NCBI RefSeq assembly: GCF_002288925.2
Contig: NW_022097999.1
Span: forward strand, 16,094,654 to 16,158,653
Source of the DNA: Delphinapterus leucas
Lineage: Eukaryota > Chordata > Mammalia > Artiodactyla > Monodontidae
Length of the DNA: 64,000 nucleotides
Direction of reading: 5' to 3'
This document shows, piece after piece, positions 46,333 through 59,009 of the stretch. The notes beneath the pieces were generated by a model. It searched no databases. It saw only the letters and a list, made by a program, of their open reading frames with translations, and was not told the origin of the DNA. A program made the translations under genes and the position numbers. Each line of letters opens with the position of its first letter. The first letter of the stretch is position 1.

Positions 46333-47957
46333 CTAAAAAGGAAGATGCAAGTAAACAGAATGAAATCATATGTATGATTGTTTATAAATTACAGATCTAG
46401 ATATCTAATTATTTGAAACAGAATATCCTGGCTGTTTTTCTAACACACATCTCTCCTTGCCTTTCATCAGCACGTGACATGCTTGGTCAGTGAAAGAGGC
46501 ATAACGCAATCAAATAAAAATAGCTCTTCTTTGCAATTAGCTCATTTCTCAGTCTTAGTAATCAGGGGCATGACCAGATTAGATCTTCAGTCTCCTCCAG
46601 TTGATTTCTATTCTCTGAGGTCTTCTCTGGCCATAGCACCAAGAATTCTTACTCTTAAAAACACTCTCATACTCCTTGTATGCCTTTAATTTGGCATATC
46701 ACCACAAACTATCATGCTGTCATATTTAATCATTCTGTGAGTATAAACATTCTTCTCCCTCAAAAAAACCATAAGCTTCTAGACCTCAGAGCCCTTATCT
46801 TACACTTTTCCTCAAAATACTCTGCACGGTCCTGAGCATGTAACAGGTACTTACATGAATGCCTGCTCTCAGGCACTAAATGTAGAGTTGACTCTAAAAT
46901 CATGCGACTCTGTAGTTCATCAAACCATATTCTTTTGCCAAGAGGCAAAGCTCAATTTCTACTGTAACTTTTCGCGACTAATGAAAGTTCAAAGTCAGAA
47001 AGTTACCAGGAGTTACTCATTCTACAAATAAATGAAAATTAGTTTGAGGAAAGCAATGCTGTAAAAACATACAAGTTGTCAGCAGTCGTATATGGCTTGC
47101 ATAAAGTGTGAGGTTAGGGTTTTAGGAATTTTAGACAGAATTAACAGCCAGCTTTTCCCCCTCAAATCCATTCTTCTCAGGGGGTTGGTCCCCTTATTCA
47201 GCTACTGCAATCTGCCCCACCTGCGTCCTGCCCTCTAGATGAGGTTCCTTTCCTTCAATTTAGTTTCTCATTATTCTTGGTCTGAATTTACTTCCTAAGG
47301 CCTAATTTTTAAGTATTTTTAAAAAAGGACGATACAGACTCCTCTTATACAAAATAATAAAAGAAACATGACTAAATGGCATCTAAGTTATTTTAGACAG
47401 AAATCTGAAAAGAAATAATTCCCAAAGGTCACCCAGTCCATCTGCCAGCCTCTAGGCGAGATGCCACTTCAACCATCAAATGAAGTCTGGGCCCTCCGCT
47501 TAATGAGTCACTGAAAACGAGCTGTTGTTTTTTGTTTCTGTTTTTGAACTGAAGTTCTTATTAGTAATAGTTATATACACTTTCCTAAGTGGCGAAATCC
47601 ATTAACACGCTGGACATAGAAATCAAATCTCAAATTTTAAATTGTTATATTACGGTTTTGAAGAAAGTTGGAAATATTTAGTCAATGTATTAATTATACC
47701 ATTCTTGTAGTTTTTGCTTGCCTCTCTCACACAGACAGAAAAGGCTTTTCTTTTTAAATTTTAAGAGAGTAAGAATGCCTATCAGGAGTTAGAACCCAAT
47801 TACTCTAAGGTAAAAACTGGTGAATTAGCAATGAGTATCTAGTAATTTCATTTTATCTATATTTGTGAGACATTCCTTTGATTGAAATGGGTTAAAAACC
47901 ACCTTGGTTACTGAGACTTTTAATACACTATTAATTTATGATATATAAAATATCTTT

Positions 47958-48302
47958 TTTTTTTTAATTTATTTATTTTGGCTGTGTTGGGTCTTCCTTG
48001 CTGTGCATGGGCTTTCTCTAATTGCGGTGAGCGGGGGCTACTCTTCGTTGTGGTGCATGGGCTTCTCATTGTGGTGGCTTCTCTTGTTGCAGAGCACGGG
48101 CTCTAGGCCCACGGGCTTCAGTAGTTGTGGCACGTGGGCTCAGTAGTTGTGGCTTGCAGGCTCTAGAGCGCAGGCTCAGTAGTTGTGGCACATGGGCTTA
48201 GTTGCTCCAAGGCATGTGGGATCTTCCCGGACCAGGGCTCGAACCCATGTCCCCTGCATTGACAGGCAGATTCTTAACCACTGCGCCACCAGGGAAGTCC
48301 CG
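47958..48302 (-). mobile_element. CHR-type SINE
   Basis: Inverted, ending ccaccagggaagtcccg. The duplication taaaatatcttt (47946-47957, 48303-48314) is perfect. It carries about two of the 36-bp body units seen expanded at 159-338. Confidence 0.96.
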
Positions 48303-48314
48303 TAAAATATCTTT

Positions 48315-48465
48315 ATCTTTTATAGGGTGTTAAAAATGTTCTCAAATTAGATCATGGTGATGATACACTCTGTGAATATACTAGAAACCATCAAATTCTA
48401 TGCTTTAAATAAGTAGATTTTATGATATGTGAAATATATCTCAATAAATCTATTAAAAAAGAGAA
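48315..48465 (+). mobile_element. Old L1 3' end relic
   Basis: gatcatggtgatgatacact and gtgaaatatatctcaataaa are L1M 3' UTR. Confidence 0.75.
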
Positions 48466-50948
48466 AGAGAAAGTGAAATATATTTATGATATACTGGAAT
48501 GTGTCACCTTTAAGCTAAGGGCAGATCCCAATCAAGTAGAAGCTAAGAAAGCTATTGTATCTTCTGCAATACAATATGCTTTCTGAGAAGTAACCCCAAA
48601 TCCTGACAAGTTGCACCCCATCCTGAGCCCCAAGCATCCTTGTAGGTTTAGGTAGTGCTTTATTTTAATGTTTTCTCATGTAACCAGGAATTGCTATGTC
48701 CTCACTCATTCACAGCAAGTGAAGAAAAGCCAATTTGAAGTAGCTGTAGAAGATGCTGTTTTTCACTGTAACCTATCACACTGCTGGTTTTATCAGCGGG
48801 ATTATGGGCTGGATGATACTCAAATTGGCTGAGGTGGCTGCATGTGCCCTTGAACAAAAATCTTACATTCTTTATTTCCTTCCACACAGATGAAATACAA
48901 TTTAAAAGTCTTCCAAAATTAAAGTTTAAATGTTATCAAAAACATTTTAAAAATTAAATCTTGACCTCACCAAAATTATTCCTAAAACTTCACTCACCAA
49001 AGCAATGGTTTCAATACAGGAAAATTTATTTAAAGATAATAAAAACCTTTTTCCTGGTTGCAAAATTGATACAGACCAATAGTCAAATATGCTACAATTA
49101 TGCAAGCATGTGCTTTGTTTACTCCTTGAGGCAAGTGAGATTTTTGTTTCTTAAATATTCTACCCTAATTTAAAATTTCTAGGGGGTAGAGTTAGTTTGA
49201 GTTAGTGAAAAGTCAGAATTGGAAAGTACTTTATTCAAAACACCACATTTGCACTCTAAAATGCATGAAAGCAAATCCAACACCAACAAAGTATAAAGCG
49301 AGAATGCACTAGATCTAAGTAAACACTAAAAGGATAGCATTTATCACTGCACCAAAATAACAGTAGAGAAAACACCCCTTCCACAAAAACACTGTGCTAC
49401 GAAGAAGGTTTGTCTCCCCAAAACCTTCCCCCCCACACACACACAACAGCATAAAAGTCTCTCTCCCTCTCTCCAAGGATAATGATATTCGACTTAGTTT
49501 TGTCTGAATCACAAATAACACACTTGTAGAGCTGTCTCAATCCCTGTACTGTATACAGTATCTATTCTTTACATAGAGATGGAGATGAACATTTGGGACC
49601 ACGAGGCACAAAGGACTCGCCTTTAAAATCAACTACTTTGTCTAGCGCTAATCCCCCATCTAAGCAGAATTAGTGACGTCAAACCAGTTTCCATGGCACA
49701 GCCAGACTCATGACAACTCTGTTATATGAAGCAGAAGGACAAAATGGGCTGCGCTTAATTGCACACAGAAACAAACATAAAACCAAACCCTGGTTACTCT
49801 CTCATTTTCTGGGGACTTGGGGAACAATTCTAAGACTGGAAGGTACATTGAGAATATTTGCTGAAGTTCCATAATGAAGACTCACGATGCTCATATTTCA
49901 GCACATTTCTAGTTTGCTATGACAAATATCCAAATAAACAAGTCAAGTAATATTTTCTGTGATACAACATTCTTAATTCATCAGGTTGCTTAATTGCTAA
50001 CAGCCACACGATGGTGTCTCAGTGGTGTAAGTTATTGAGGATCTACTAGAATTAAAATACTGCAAAAAACAAAGCAGAAACCACTGCAGATAAGGAAGCA
50101 CCTTTTCATCCAAAATTATTCTCTTCAATGACTAGCCCTCCCACAAGCGAGACATTAAACACACAAAACCCTATAAAATTCAGTACCTTATATTCATAGC
50201 CTCCTATAGCTATGCTTTCTAGACTTTCCTCTGTCCTGTGAAATCCCCAATTAGAAAACTCTCCTTAATGATCACTTGGATAAAAAAAATTCCCAAGCCT
50301 CTTTTCTTCCTTACATACCCCACTATTCTATCAGACTGTTGTAGTATCCTTGTGCACAGCTCTTACAAAAATACTATTGTCATAGAGGAAATGACAGGTC
50401 TTCCATGAAATAAGTCACTGATTTCTGCCTTCCTTGGGACCCTCTCATCACTGCTCCACACTGCAGGTGAGGGGGGGAAGACGGGGAGGTGTAAATGCTG
50501 CTGTGAAGCAATGGAACGCAGGGTCGGTCCTAATGTGGACTGCTTACTTGATACAAAGTGTGACTGCAGACAAGGGAGATTGTACAAAAGACTACATCCC
50601 AATTCTTCATATTTTCGCTTCTTATCAGGGAGCATATAAGTGTGCTCTTGGAGGGTCATTACTTTTTTTTTTTTTAAGCTTAAACATAACACAGAAATTG
50701 GTACAGACAGTTCTCTAACAGATTCTCAAAAAGACTGAGAAACATATCAAAACAGGGCTCCATGTCAGAAAAGAATCCTGGATCACGGAGGTCAGATATA
50801 TAATTAGAACCAGCGATCCAAATACATTATACAAATATTGCTTTGTGGAAGAAAGTTTGCAAACATTTCCCACATGAAAGAGAACTGCCTGCCCTAAAAC
50901 ACCATAACATGTCATAATTCCACCTTAAGCAATACAGTATGAAAGGGG

Positions 50949-51001
50949 CTATTTTTAGCTTTTCCACGGTTGTTATGGCAACCACCTCCTGGCTCCAGCT
51001 G
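50949..51001. promoter_or_regulatory. Candidate enhancer motif cluster (MEF2, RFX, E-box)
   Basis: Within 53 bp: ctatttttag at 50949-50958 (exact MEF2 consensus), gttgttatggcaac at 50969-50982 (one change from a palindromic RFX X-box) and cagctg at 50996-51001 (E-box). It lies in repeat-free DNA. Regulatory function is inference. Confidence 0.4.
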
Positions 51002-51384
51002 TACAAAATGTTTATAATTCCAGGGAAGTGGAAAGAGTAAGTTTCCTCTATAACATAATTATGTACTTTTTACTTGTATGATAATAATACCTTAGTTTGA
51101 TTATAGAGACTTGTTTAGTGATAGTCAGCTGGCCCTAGGCTATAGTTCTAGAGGGTTTGGAAAATCGCATACATCAGAAGTAGAATCAGTGAAAGGGGAA
51201 AAAACCCACAACAACAAAGAACCCTGCTGTTCCTCAATGGAGATATGAAACCTACGTATGGTAACCAACCATAGTTATGCCATTTGGGGATGGTGTAAAG
51301 GGCAGGCTATAAACAAATCACTTGTAATACGTAAGTAAGAATGCTTTCAGGTGATCTGTGAACTTAGAGTCTTTCTTTCTTCTT

Positions 51385-51775
51385 GGGCACACAGCTAATG
51401 ACATTTCTGGCCTCCCTTGCAGTTAGCTGTAGCCTGTGACTGAGTCCTAGACAATGGGATGAGGGCAGAAGTGAGGGACACCACTTTTAGGCCTGGCCCA
51501 TGAAACCACCCATAAAATCATCCTTCCTCTCTCTTCCCTCATCTGCTGGCTGGATGCAGATGTTTCTGCAGAGAACCACAAGGCCCAAGAGAAGAGTGGA
51601 CCACCTTCACCCCAGATGGAAGGAACCTGAGATCCCTGGATGACTGGGTAGAGCAGAGCCCCGATCGCTGATCCACACCAGACTGTGATGTGAGGGGAAA
51701 ATCAACCTTTAGAGTGTTAAGCCACTGAGATTCTGGGGTGGTCTGTTATAGCAGTTAGCCTGCCTTGACTAATAT
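51385..51775 (+). mobile_element. Ancient repeat, copy A (family not named)
   Basis: From gggcacacagctaatgacat to gttaagccactgagattctg and gccttgactaatat. It shares layout with the copy at 55385-55795, so the two are probably the same old family. Confidence 0.55.
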
Positions 51776-52689
51776 AACGAGTAACTCCTTTAACTCAAGC
51801 AGACATAGCTGTTCCTTCTCCTATCCAAAAGTACCGATTCATAAAACCCACTTACATTTCTGACTAGTTCTTAGCAGGTGCCACAATCACCCCTGTGACA
51901 TCAGTTTCAATACCTAGCCTACGATGGCTTTCCACCAGATCGTTTTGCAACCCCCGTGTAAAATCAATTTGATTTCTTAAAGGCAAGGATCCAATTCATC
52001 TTCTGTGATAAACTTTACTCAGTGAATGCCTGTTGAAACAGATGGATCCTTTCCTTTGCATTCTTTGTCTTTATCTAAGGCTCCAGCTACAACTGTGATC
52101 GTGGCTGCCAGGTCTACAGAGAGAGGTGTGAGCACCTTGTGTCTGTATCATTTACTAACTAATTATGTAGCCTCATGGCACTCAGTTTCTTTGGATCTCA
52201 CTTTTTATGTCAAATGAGGGGGGTTGGTCTCAATTAATTTTAAAGTACTGAAATTCTCTGACTCTTTGAATCTAATTTTTCCTGGTCATAACCAGTATCT
52301 CTTTTGATATGATTTTTACCAACACACTTAAAAATTCCTTTTACAGTACCTCTGTGGTATATAAATTTCTTCTTTAATGGATGGAATGTACTAACCTGAA
52401 TTAATACTGTGTCACTTGCAGATATCCAAACTAGAATTAAGTTGATGACCCAAACTTCATCCCTCTTGAGTTCTACGCTGTCTGCCCTAATTCTCTGTAA
52501 TCTTCTAGGATTCTGGTCTGGTTTGACCACCATCACTTCCATACCTGACACACTCAGGGGCACACTCCCACTGTGGCCATCAATAAGTAGTTTAAAGGTT
52601 TTAAAGGGGAATTTTACTAAAATAAAGCAATTAAAGTATACAAAACCACATGTAAAATGCATTACAAAGAAAGAGCCTTGCTACAAAGT

Positions 52690-52830
52690 AGCTGCAAAAC
52701 AAAATGGATTCCTAACTTCAGTGTCCTCATTTGTAGGATGGTGGGAGGCTATCGGAGTTAAATGAGCAAACATATATCAAGTTCTCATCCAACACCTGGC
52801 ACATAACATGGAATCAATAAACATGAGCTG
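52690..52830 (+). mobile_element. MIR SINE relic
   Basis: tcagtgtcctcatttgtagg then gttaaatgagcaaacatata and aacacctggcacataacatg are MIR. Confidence 0.75.
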
Positions 52831-53711
52831 TAAACCCTGCCTAAAGCTGGTCATGGAGGTTTCTTCACAGAAGTAGGGTCCCTGGGTCTCCCCTTTGCAA
52901 AGCTGTGACTCCTTTGGATCTCTTCCAAACTCAAAGCTATTTTGCAGAGGAAGGATGACTGTGAAGCCCTAAATTTAGCAAATGACCAAGCAAGCCCAGC
53001 TCCTTGCAACAGGTTTTCTTGGAAAGCTTAGCCATCACTCAGGCTTCTCTAAGGGAGGAACAGAGCTTAATTACCATCTGACACTTCACGCTATTTCAAA
53101 TGTAAGGACTTAGCAACACATTTCTCAATACAAATGAAGACATCTAGCATATCCTAGTGGAAGCCCATTCAAACTGGAACACAGCTGGGGCTAGAGGACA
53201 CAGCCTCTTCCTCCAAGGGCAAGGGTGGGGGCTGACATCTTATAATCACTTTCTAACATGCCCAAGTCCCTCATACATCCATTCTCCCAGTAAGAACAGA
53301 AAACACCAGAGGATGGATGGGGTCTCGCTGCATGAAAGTCCACTGATTTGGGCTCTGAGAGCATAAAGCTTTAGGAAGGTATTCCCGGGAATATCCTAGC
53401 AACTCCATCGCCCCCTCAGAACAGCAGGCAATTGAGTTAGTGATGGTGACTCAAGCAGACTTTTTAATCCTGATGTAAAGGAACCACACAACCCTGGAGA
53501 GGGAAATAAAAAGGGAATGGAGTGGAAAAGGCCTCCACCACCAGATGACTCATGCTCCACCGTTTGACTCGCCTGGCACATTACTCTGTCACTAAGACAT
53601 GGAGGAGAGGCTCATTAGTCACTTTAATGAATTTTTCAAAGTAAGGATTCTCCCCTATAAATAACCATGAGCTCTGTTGCTCTAGTGTTTGTGTGTGAGC
53701 TTATGACTCAC

Positions 53712-53746
53712 CTTTCTACCATGCCAGGCAGTACCAACCATGTCAT
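53712..53746 (-). CDS. HSD17B12: HSD17B12 coding exon 7 (35 bp)
   Basis: A 35-bp exon with acceptor tgtctcttttgcag and donor gtgagtcat. It reads MTWLVLPGMVE plus AG, which completes Arg with the first A of exon 8. Human has MTQLVLPGMVER. Skipping it would shift the frame before the catalytic exon. Confidence 0.93.
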
Positions 53747-54332
53747 CTGCAAAAGAGACAAACAAAACATCAGTGAGGATGCAGGCTACAGAGAGAGTGG
53801 AGAGAACTCACCCACACAAACAGGGAGGGAATCACGAAACCACTCGCCACTTCTACAGACAGCAGTTATTTGATATACTCTGTATAATTTGCCGGCGGCA
53901 AGCGTGCTAAAAAGGAATCAGATGAAATTACTGGAGATAATACTGTAAATATTTTCAGTGAACTTGGCTAAAATTAGTCTTGCCTGAAATGTAACAGTGA
54001 CATGCAGATCTTCAAACAATTAAGGCTTTATGGTGAAATCTATGTCTCCCAAAATACATTCTCAGAAAAGGACATATGTTATCACAAGAAATATCCTGCC
54101 TACCAAACTTACTCAAGCTTTTGAATCTCAAGAGATAAAATAACCTTTTCCTATCAAAAATGCCTTTAGAAGAATGCCATAAAGTGACATGTTGGCAAGT
54201 ATTAGGTCTATCTTCACATTTATTTCTCTTGTTGCTCAAGCTAACTGTGAGTAAAATGCATCCTTAAAGAAAGTTGAAGTTATCTGTCATCTCAAATAAC
54301 CAACAATGAAAACAAGGACACCAGCATTTTAA

Positions 54333-54462
54333 CTTTTTTTATTTTTATTTTTGGCCGCACTGCAAGGCATGCAGGATCTTAGTTCCCAGACTCGGGATAG
54401 AACCCACACCCCCTGCAGTGGAAGCATGGAGTCTTAACCACTGGACTGCCAGAAAATTCCAT
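54333..54462 (-). mobile_element. Short CHR-type SINE
   Basis: T-rich tail, tttggccgcactgcaaggca, to ccactggactgccagaaaat. Flanks ggacaccagcattttaa and ggacacccacattcttaa form an imperfect duplication. Confidence 0.88.
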
Positions 54463-55140
54463 GGACACCCACATTCTTAAAGGACTTCATAGTTGTTGAC
54501 TACATACATTATGACGAAAGAAAGTACTTCTAAACTCTGTTTTAAGATATTATTAACTAAGAAAAGTTAAGACAGCCACTGGCTTAGTCAAGGCCACGTC
54601 ATAGTTAAGTACTGAGGTTGGAGTATGAACTCTGGACTCCAGAATATCATCAGTTCTCTAAGAAACAAATGCTGTTTTGTTACAGAAAAGTTTGCATGCA
54701 TGCCAACCACAGGAACTTTAAGCTTTCTATCTTGAATAATGTCTTAATTAAAACAGCACTCTGACGAGCAGAGAATTTTTTTCCTAGAAATATTTTGAAG
54801 AAAGGAAATGCATCCAGACTTGACCAACGTAGAATCTGCTCTGGAGTACTCCCAACCCAGATATCAACCTTGGGGCCATTGCGTACACTTCTCCAGGAAG
54901 AACACGAATTCAAACTGACACTGCGTCATAAAAGGTAGACTAACACACCAGCAACTTCTAAACAGACAAAGTGGTGTCTTCAAAGCCTAGGGGAATCATT
55001 TCAACAGAAGTATCTAGATTTGGTCAAATCTTCCAGATTAAAAAAGGAGAGACCCTAAGAAAGAGTATGGCCTGAAGCGTCCCCTGTCTCCCTCCTACAT
55101 ATACATATAAGTATGCGCTTACATATAAGTCTGCGCTGGC

Positions 55141-55278
55141 GTTTTTTGGGTTTCTTTTGTTTGTTTTTGCCTGCGCCGCACTGCATGTGGGATCTTAGGT
55201 CCCCAACCAGGGATGGAACCCGTGCCCCCTGCCGTGGAAGCACAAAGTCTTAAGCACTGGACCGCCAGGGAAGTCCCT
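55141..55278 (-). mobile_element. Short CHR-type SINE
   Basis: cgccgcactgcatgtgggat to ccgccagggaagtccct, inverted; duplication not clear. Confidence 0.9.
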
Positions 55279-55384
55279 CTATGCTTTTCATATTAAACTC
55301 ATCTTCATAGAAGGATGGGGCAAAGAATGCCAAGTGTCTCTCAACATTCATTCTTTCCTTAATATAACAATTGAATTTTCAGTT

Positions 55385-55795
55385 GGATATGCCGGCCATA
55401 AAAACTGTATTTTCTGCATTCTCTCTCACAGGGCATGTGGCCCTATAACTATGTTCTATCTGATAAGATGACAAGTAATACATGCAATTTCTTGGTCAGG
55501 CCCTTAAAGGAGGAAAAAAATACATGTCCTCCTCTGTGCCTGTTCCTCCTCTTGATGGCTAGAAAGTAGAAGTGATGGAAGGAGCTAAAGCAGCCATCTT
55601 AGACCCCAAGGTGAAAGCCATGTGCTAATGGTGGCAGAGCTGTGAGATAAAAAGAGGCAGGATCTCTAATGATTGTGGAGCTCTTATGCCAAACATTGCT
55701 TACCCACCTAGCCTTTTATCTAACAGAGAAATAAATTTCTATTTTATTAAGCCATTACTAAACCTCTGCTACAGCAGCCAAACCAATATTCTAAC
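55385..55795 (+). mobile_element. Ancient repeat, copy B (family not named)
   Basis: ggagctaaagcagccatctt, gaaagccatgtgctaatggt and agagaaataaatttctattt follow a common mammalian consensus. Likely the same family as 51385-51775. Confidence 0.65.
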
Positions 55796-56024
55796 TGACA
55801 TAACTGACCTTGTGAGTTGTTAAAGACCAACCAGTGTTAACATTTCATGACTTAAAAGAGAAACAATCCCCAAAGCAAACTCAATCAGAAATTCTGCTGA
55901 CAGCCCAAATGGCTTCAATATTTTATAGTTTGTTAAAACACGACCCTATTTCTTCGCTCTTCTAGGTCTGCTTGACTCAAGTCAGAATGTGCCCACTCAC
56001 CCTCAGACCAAACGGTATGGAACT

Positions 56025-56292
56025 GGGCTTCCCTGGTGGCACAGTGGTTAAGAATCCACCTGCCAATTCAGGGGACACAGGTTCAAGCCCTGGTCCAGGA
56101 AGATCCCGCAGGCCACGGAGCAACTAAACCTGTGCGCCACAACTACTGAGCCTGCGAGCCACAACTACTGAAGCCCGCGTACCTAGAGCCCGTGCTCTGC
56201 AACAAGAAGCCTGTGCGCTGCAACTAGAGAAAGGCTGCACACAGCACCGAAGACCCAACATAGCCAAAAAAAAAAAAAAAAGAAACCCCCAA
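56025..56292 (+). mobile_element. CHR-type SINE
   Basis: gggcttccctggtggcacag to ccaacatagcc plus A tail. Duplication aacggtatggaac / aactgtatggaac (56011-56023, 56293-56305) with one mismatch. Confidence 0.95.
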
Positions 56293-56479
56293 AACTGTAT
56301 GGAACCAAGTCAAAGAAAAAGCTGAGTTCAAAGTTTATCCTTTCAACACAGTCAGCTCTTCTCTTTTCAGATTAAATAACAACTCTTCAAATCGGCTTAC
56401 ATGTTTCCTAAGATTTATGTTTTTATAGAGTATAGGAATCACTCCACATGTAGCAATAGCTGCTGAATGTTTAAGGCAA

Positions 56480-56700
56480 TGTGGTATGTAGTCAGGCCAA
56501 AGAGCTAATCCTAGCCCTTCCACTTCCTAGCCATGTGACCTCGAGTTTGTTTCTTACCCTCCTCTGCAGTCCTTATGTATTAAATGAAGAAGGCATCTAT
56601 ATCACAGCTTATTATATTCTGAATTTCATATAAGGTGATGAACATAACGGACCTAGCACAGAGTGCACCACGGAGTAAGCCCCTGAAAGGAAATTAAGTC
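56480..56700 (+). mobile_element. MIR SINE relic
   Basis: ccacttcctagccatgtgac then ctcctctgcagtccttatgt is MIR. Confidence 0.75.
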
Positions 56701-56884
56701 CCTTATTGCCAGCGTGCACTCTTCTTTCAGGACACAGCACCACTAAGTATGTAGGCCTCCCTTAAGTATGTTGTGCCCAACACAGTTTAGAGCCAAAAAC
56801 AGTGACACATTTTGAGGTCATCCAATTCAACTCACCACACAGAAATTTCTGGACGGTTCCAGCAATTTTTTAAAGTGCCTCAAT

Positions 56885-57040
56885 TGGGAGCTTCTTAGGG
56901 TAAAAGAATTGTTCTAAAATTAGAGTGCCATGATGATTGCAAGATTGAGTAAATTTACTAAAAACCATTCAACTGTACTCTTAAAATGGATGAATTTTAG
57001 AGTATATAAACTATCCCTTGATAAAGTTTTTAAAAAAAAT
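56885..57040 (+). mobile_element. Old L1 3' end relic
   Basis: aactgtactcttaaaatgga then ctatcccttgataaagtttt is L1M 3' UTR. Confidence 0.75.
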
Positions 57041-57229
57041 CTCAATAAGCATATGGACAAGAATTAAAGAACTGGAATCACAAAATACATTTGATGTTAC
57101 TTTATCAGACACAGGAAATAAAACAGCTCTCAAAATGCTCTATGCATTATCAACTCATGGCCTGGAACAATGCGAAGTAATAAACAGGCATTCTTCCATT
57201 CAGTAGAAGACATGTTAGTTACTTGAATC

Positions 57230-57490
57230 AGGGTTGGGTGATGGGAGCTCACGACTGAGCAGGAGAACAGATATTTATATAAATAAATCATTACATGACA
57301 ATGCTATGACTGGGACAATAGGAGTAAGGACAAAGGGCACCAACGCTTAGGAGAGGGACTAGTTACGACCGGGGAAACAGGTAGAGCTTCACAGATTACG
57401 GTTCAGTTAAGTTCTGAAAGAATAAATAAGAGTTCACTAGGCAGAAAAAAAATTCTAATCAAGGGAATAGAATGCAAACAGCTGCAGGAA
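57230..57490 (-). mobile_element. L2 relic
   Basis: gagcttcacagattacggtt then gttctgaaagaataaataag fits inverted L2. Confidence 0.55.
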
Positions 57491-57909
57491 ATTACAATAT
57501 GCTATAGAATTAACGCATTTAAAAAAAGTTTTTGTTGAATGGATGAAATATACAAAGAAGTAAAAATATGTGCATCCTATTATATACATCATGCAATGTG
57601 CATATCATACTACGTCACAGACAGCTTCCCATGCTAGTATTACAAGCAGACATACATCAGGCATGGTAACAGTTGTGGAGGATTTTCTTTGTAAGGATAG
57701 ATTATATGCATTCTTAGCCGTATCTGAAAACATTTTTTTATTTAGTACATTTCATCAGGGGACCATAATGCTTAGCTAATGTATTATAAAGAGGTCCCCA
57801 AGCATTTTGTGAAAAGAAGCTATTATGCAGTTCCCCGAAGTCCGGAGATCACTAGAAACAGGATGAGGAAGGAGAAGACTGATAATAAAAATGTTCTCAC
57901 CTAGGAGTA

Positions 57910-57966
57910 GGCGTGTGTGTCTCTGTGTGTGTGTGTGTGTGTGTGTGTATGCGTGTGCGCATGCAC
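57910..57966. repeat. (TG)n microsatellite
   Basis: A gtgtgt run with ctc and gc interruptions. Confidence 0.97.
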
Positions 57967-58605
57967 AAGCGCATTTGCAGTAAGGAAATGAGACTTGTTA
58001 AGTGCAAAGTAGATAAGTAGAGTTGACAGGGGTAGCCACTAACTGTTCAGCTTTCCTACACAAAAGGAGAGAAGGGATGGGATTTGTAGACACTGATCAA
58101 TCTGGAGAACTACCAGGAAAGTCTACAAGATCTGCTGATGGATTCCTTTATTCTGACCAGGGATCTCAGTACCATTTGAATATTTAATAAGCAGTCGTGC
58201 AGAGTTTTAAAGTTCAACTCAGCTTTTTCCCCAAGATAAACATTTACACATTACATATTATGTACACATACATACAGTCCAATAAGAAATATCACCTTAA
58301 GCTGGGATATTAAGGGAATACAAATGCACACATTGGGAGCTATTTTTTCCTTACACTGTGCATGTCATATATTAAATGTCTCCTTTCTGAATGGCAAAGA
58401 TTATACAGGAAATGATCAGAGACGAAATAAAACCCCATAAGATATAATCTGACTTACAAAATTATATCAACAGCATGCTAAACATTAAATCAGTCTTGAT
58501 GGTCATCAATGTGTGGACATCTTCAAAATATAGTCTTTTTTCTCCCCATCTCACTGAGATATAATTGACATATAACTTTTTATTAGTTTAAGGTATACAA
58601 CATAA

Positions 58606-58634
58606 TGAGATATATATATATATATATATATATA
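58606..58634. repeat. (TA)n microsatellite in L1 3' UTR
   Basis: A simple TA run within the L1 part of the chimera. Confidence 0.95.
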
Positions 58635-58687
58635 GTGAAACGATTACCACAATAAGTTTAGTTAACATCAAAAATATGGAACACCTC

Positions 58688-58879
58688 GGGCTTCCCTGGT
58701 GGCGCAGTGGTTGAGAGCCTGCCTGCCGATGCAGGGGACACGGGTTCGTGCCCCGGTCCGGGAAGATCCCACATGCCGCGGAGCGGCTGGGCCCGTGAGC
58801 CATGGCCGCTGAGCCTGCGCGTCCAGAGCCTGTGCTCCGCAACGGGAGAGGCCGCAGCGGTGAGAGGCCCGCGTACCAC

Positions 58880-58908
<29 letters not shown>
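58688..58908 (+). mobile_element. CHR-type SINE inserted in the U6-L1 chimera
   Basis: gggcttccctggtggcgcag to gcccgcgtaccac, an A tail and then a TA run. The duplication tatggaacacctc (58675-58687, 58909-58921) is U6 sequence, proving insertion into the U6 3' end. Frames at 58588-59056 are artefacts. Confidence 0.97.
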
Positions 58909-58910
<2 letters not shown>

Positions 58911-58921
58911 TGGAACACCTC

Positions 58922-59009
58922 ACAAATCTGCATGTCATCCTTGTACAGGGCCATGCTGATCTTCTCTGTATCATTCCAATTCTAGTATATGTGCTGCTGA
59001 AGCGAGCAC
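58922..59009 (-). pseudogene. U6 snRNA pseudogene (main part)
   Basis: The minus strand starts gtgctcgcttcagcagcaca then tatactagaattggaatgat and acagagaagatcagcatggc, following U6 with scattered changes. The last bases (about 58670-58687) lie beyond the SINE. It has no upstream snRNA promoter I can see, so it is not expected to be active. Confidence 0.95.

Larger units (their letters stand above)
46333..53711 (-). other. HSD17B12 intron 7
   Basis: About 7.4 kb. It holds a SINE (47958-48302), L1 3' relic (48315-48465), an old unnamed repeat (51385-51775), a MIR relic (52690-52830) and a motif cluster (50949-51001). Stretches 46340-47940 and 48470-50940 show no gene or repeat I can name. Confidence 0.7.
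58541..59009 (-). mobile_element. U6 snRNA-L1 chimeric retroelement, split by a SINE
   Basis: On the minus strand a near full-length U6 snRNA copy (from 59009) is joined directly at its ...ttccatattttt end to L1 3' UTR (gatgttaactaaacttattg...caattatatctcagtgag). Flanks aaaatatagtcttt (58525-58538) and aaaatatattcttt (59011-59024) match at 13 of 14, a shared duplication around both parts. This is the known template-switch product of L1 reverse transcription. A SINE later entered at 58688. Confidence 0.88.

Noticed and set aside
53821..53870. Possible HSD17B12 exon 6 (ttctacagacagcagttatttgat)
   Set aside because: Translation does not match the expected residues and splice sites are missing.
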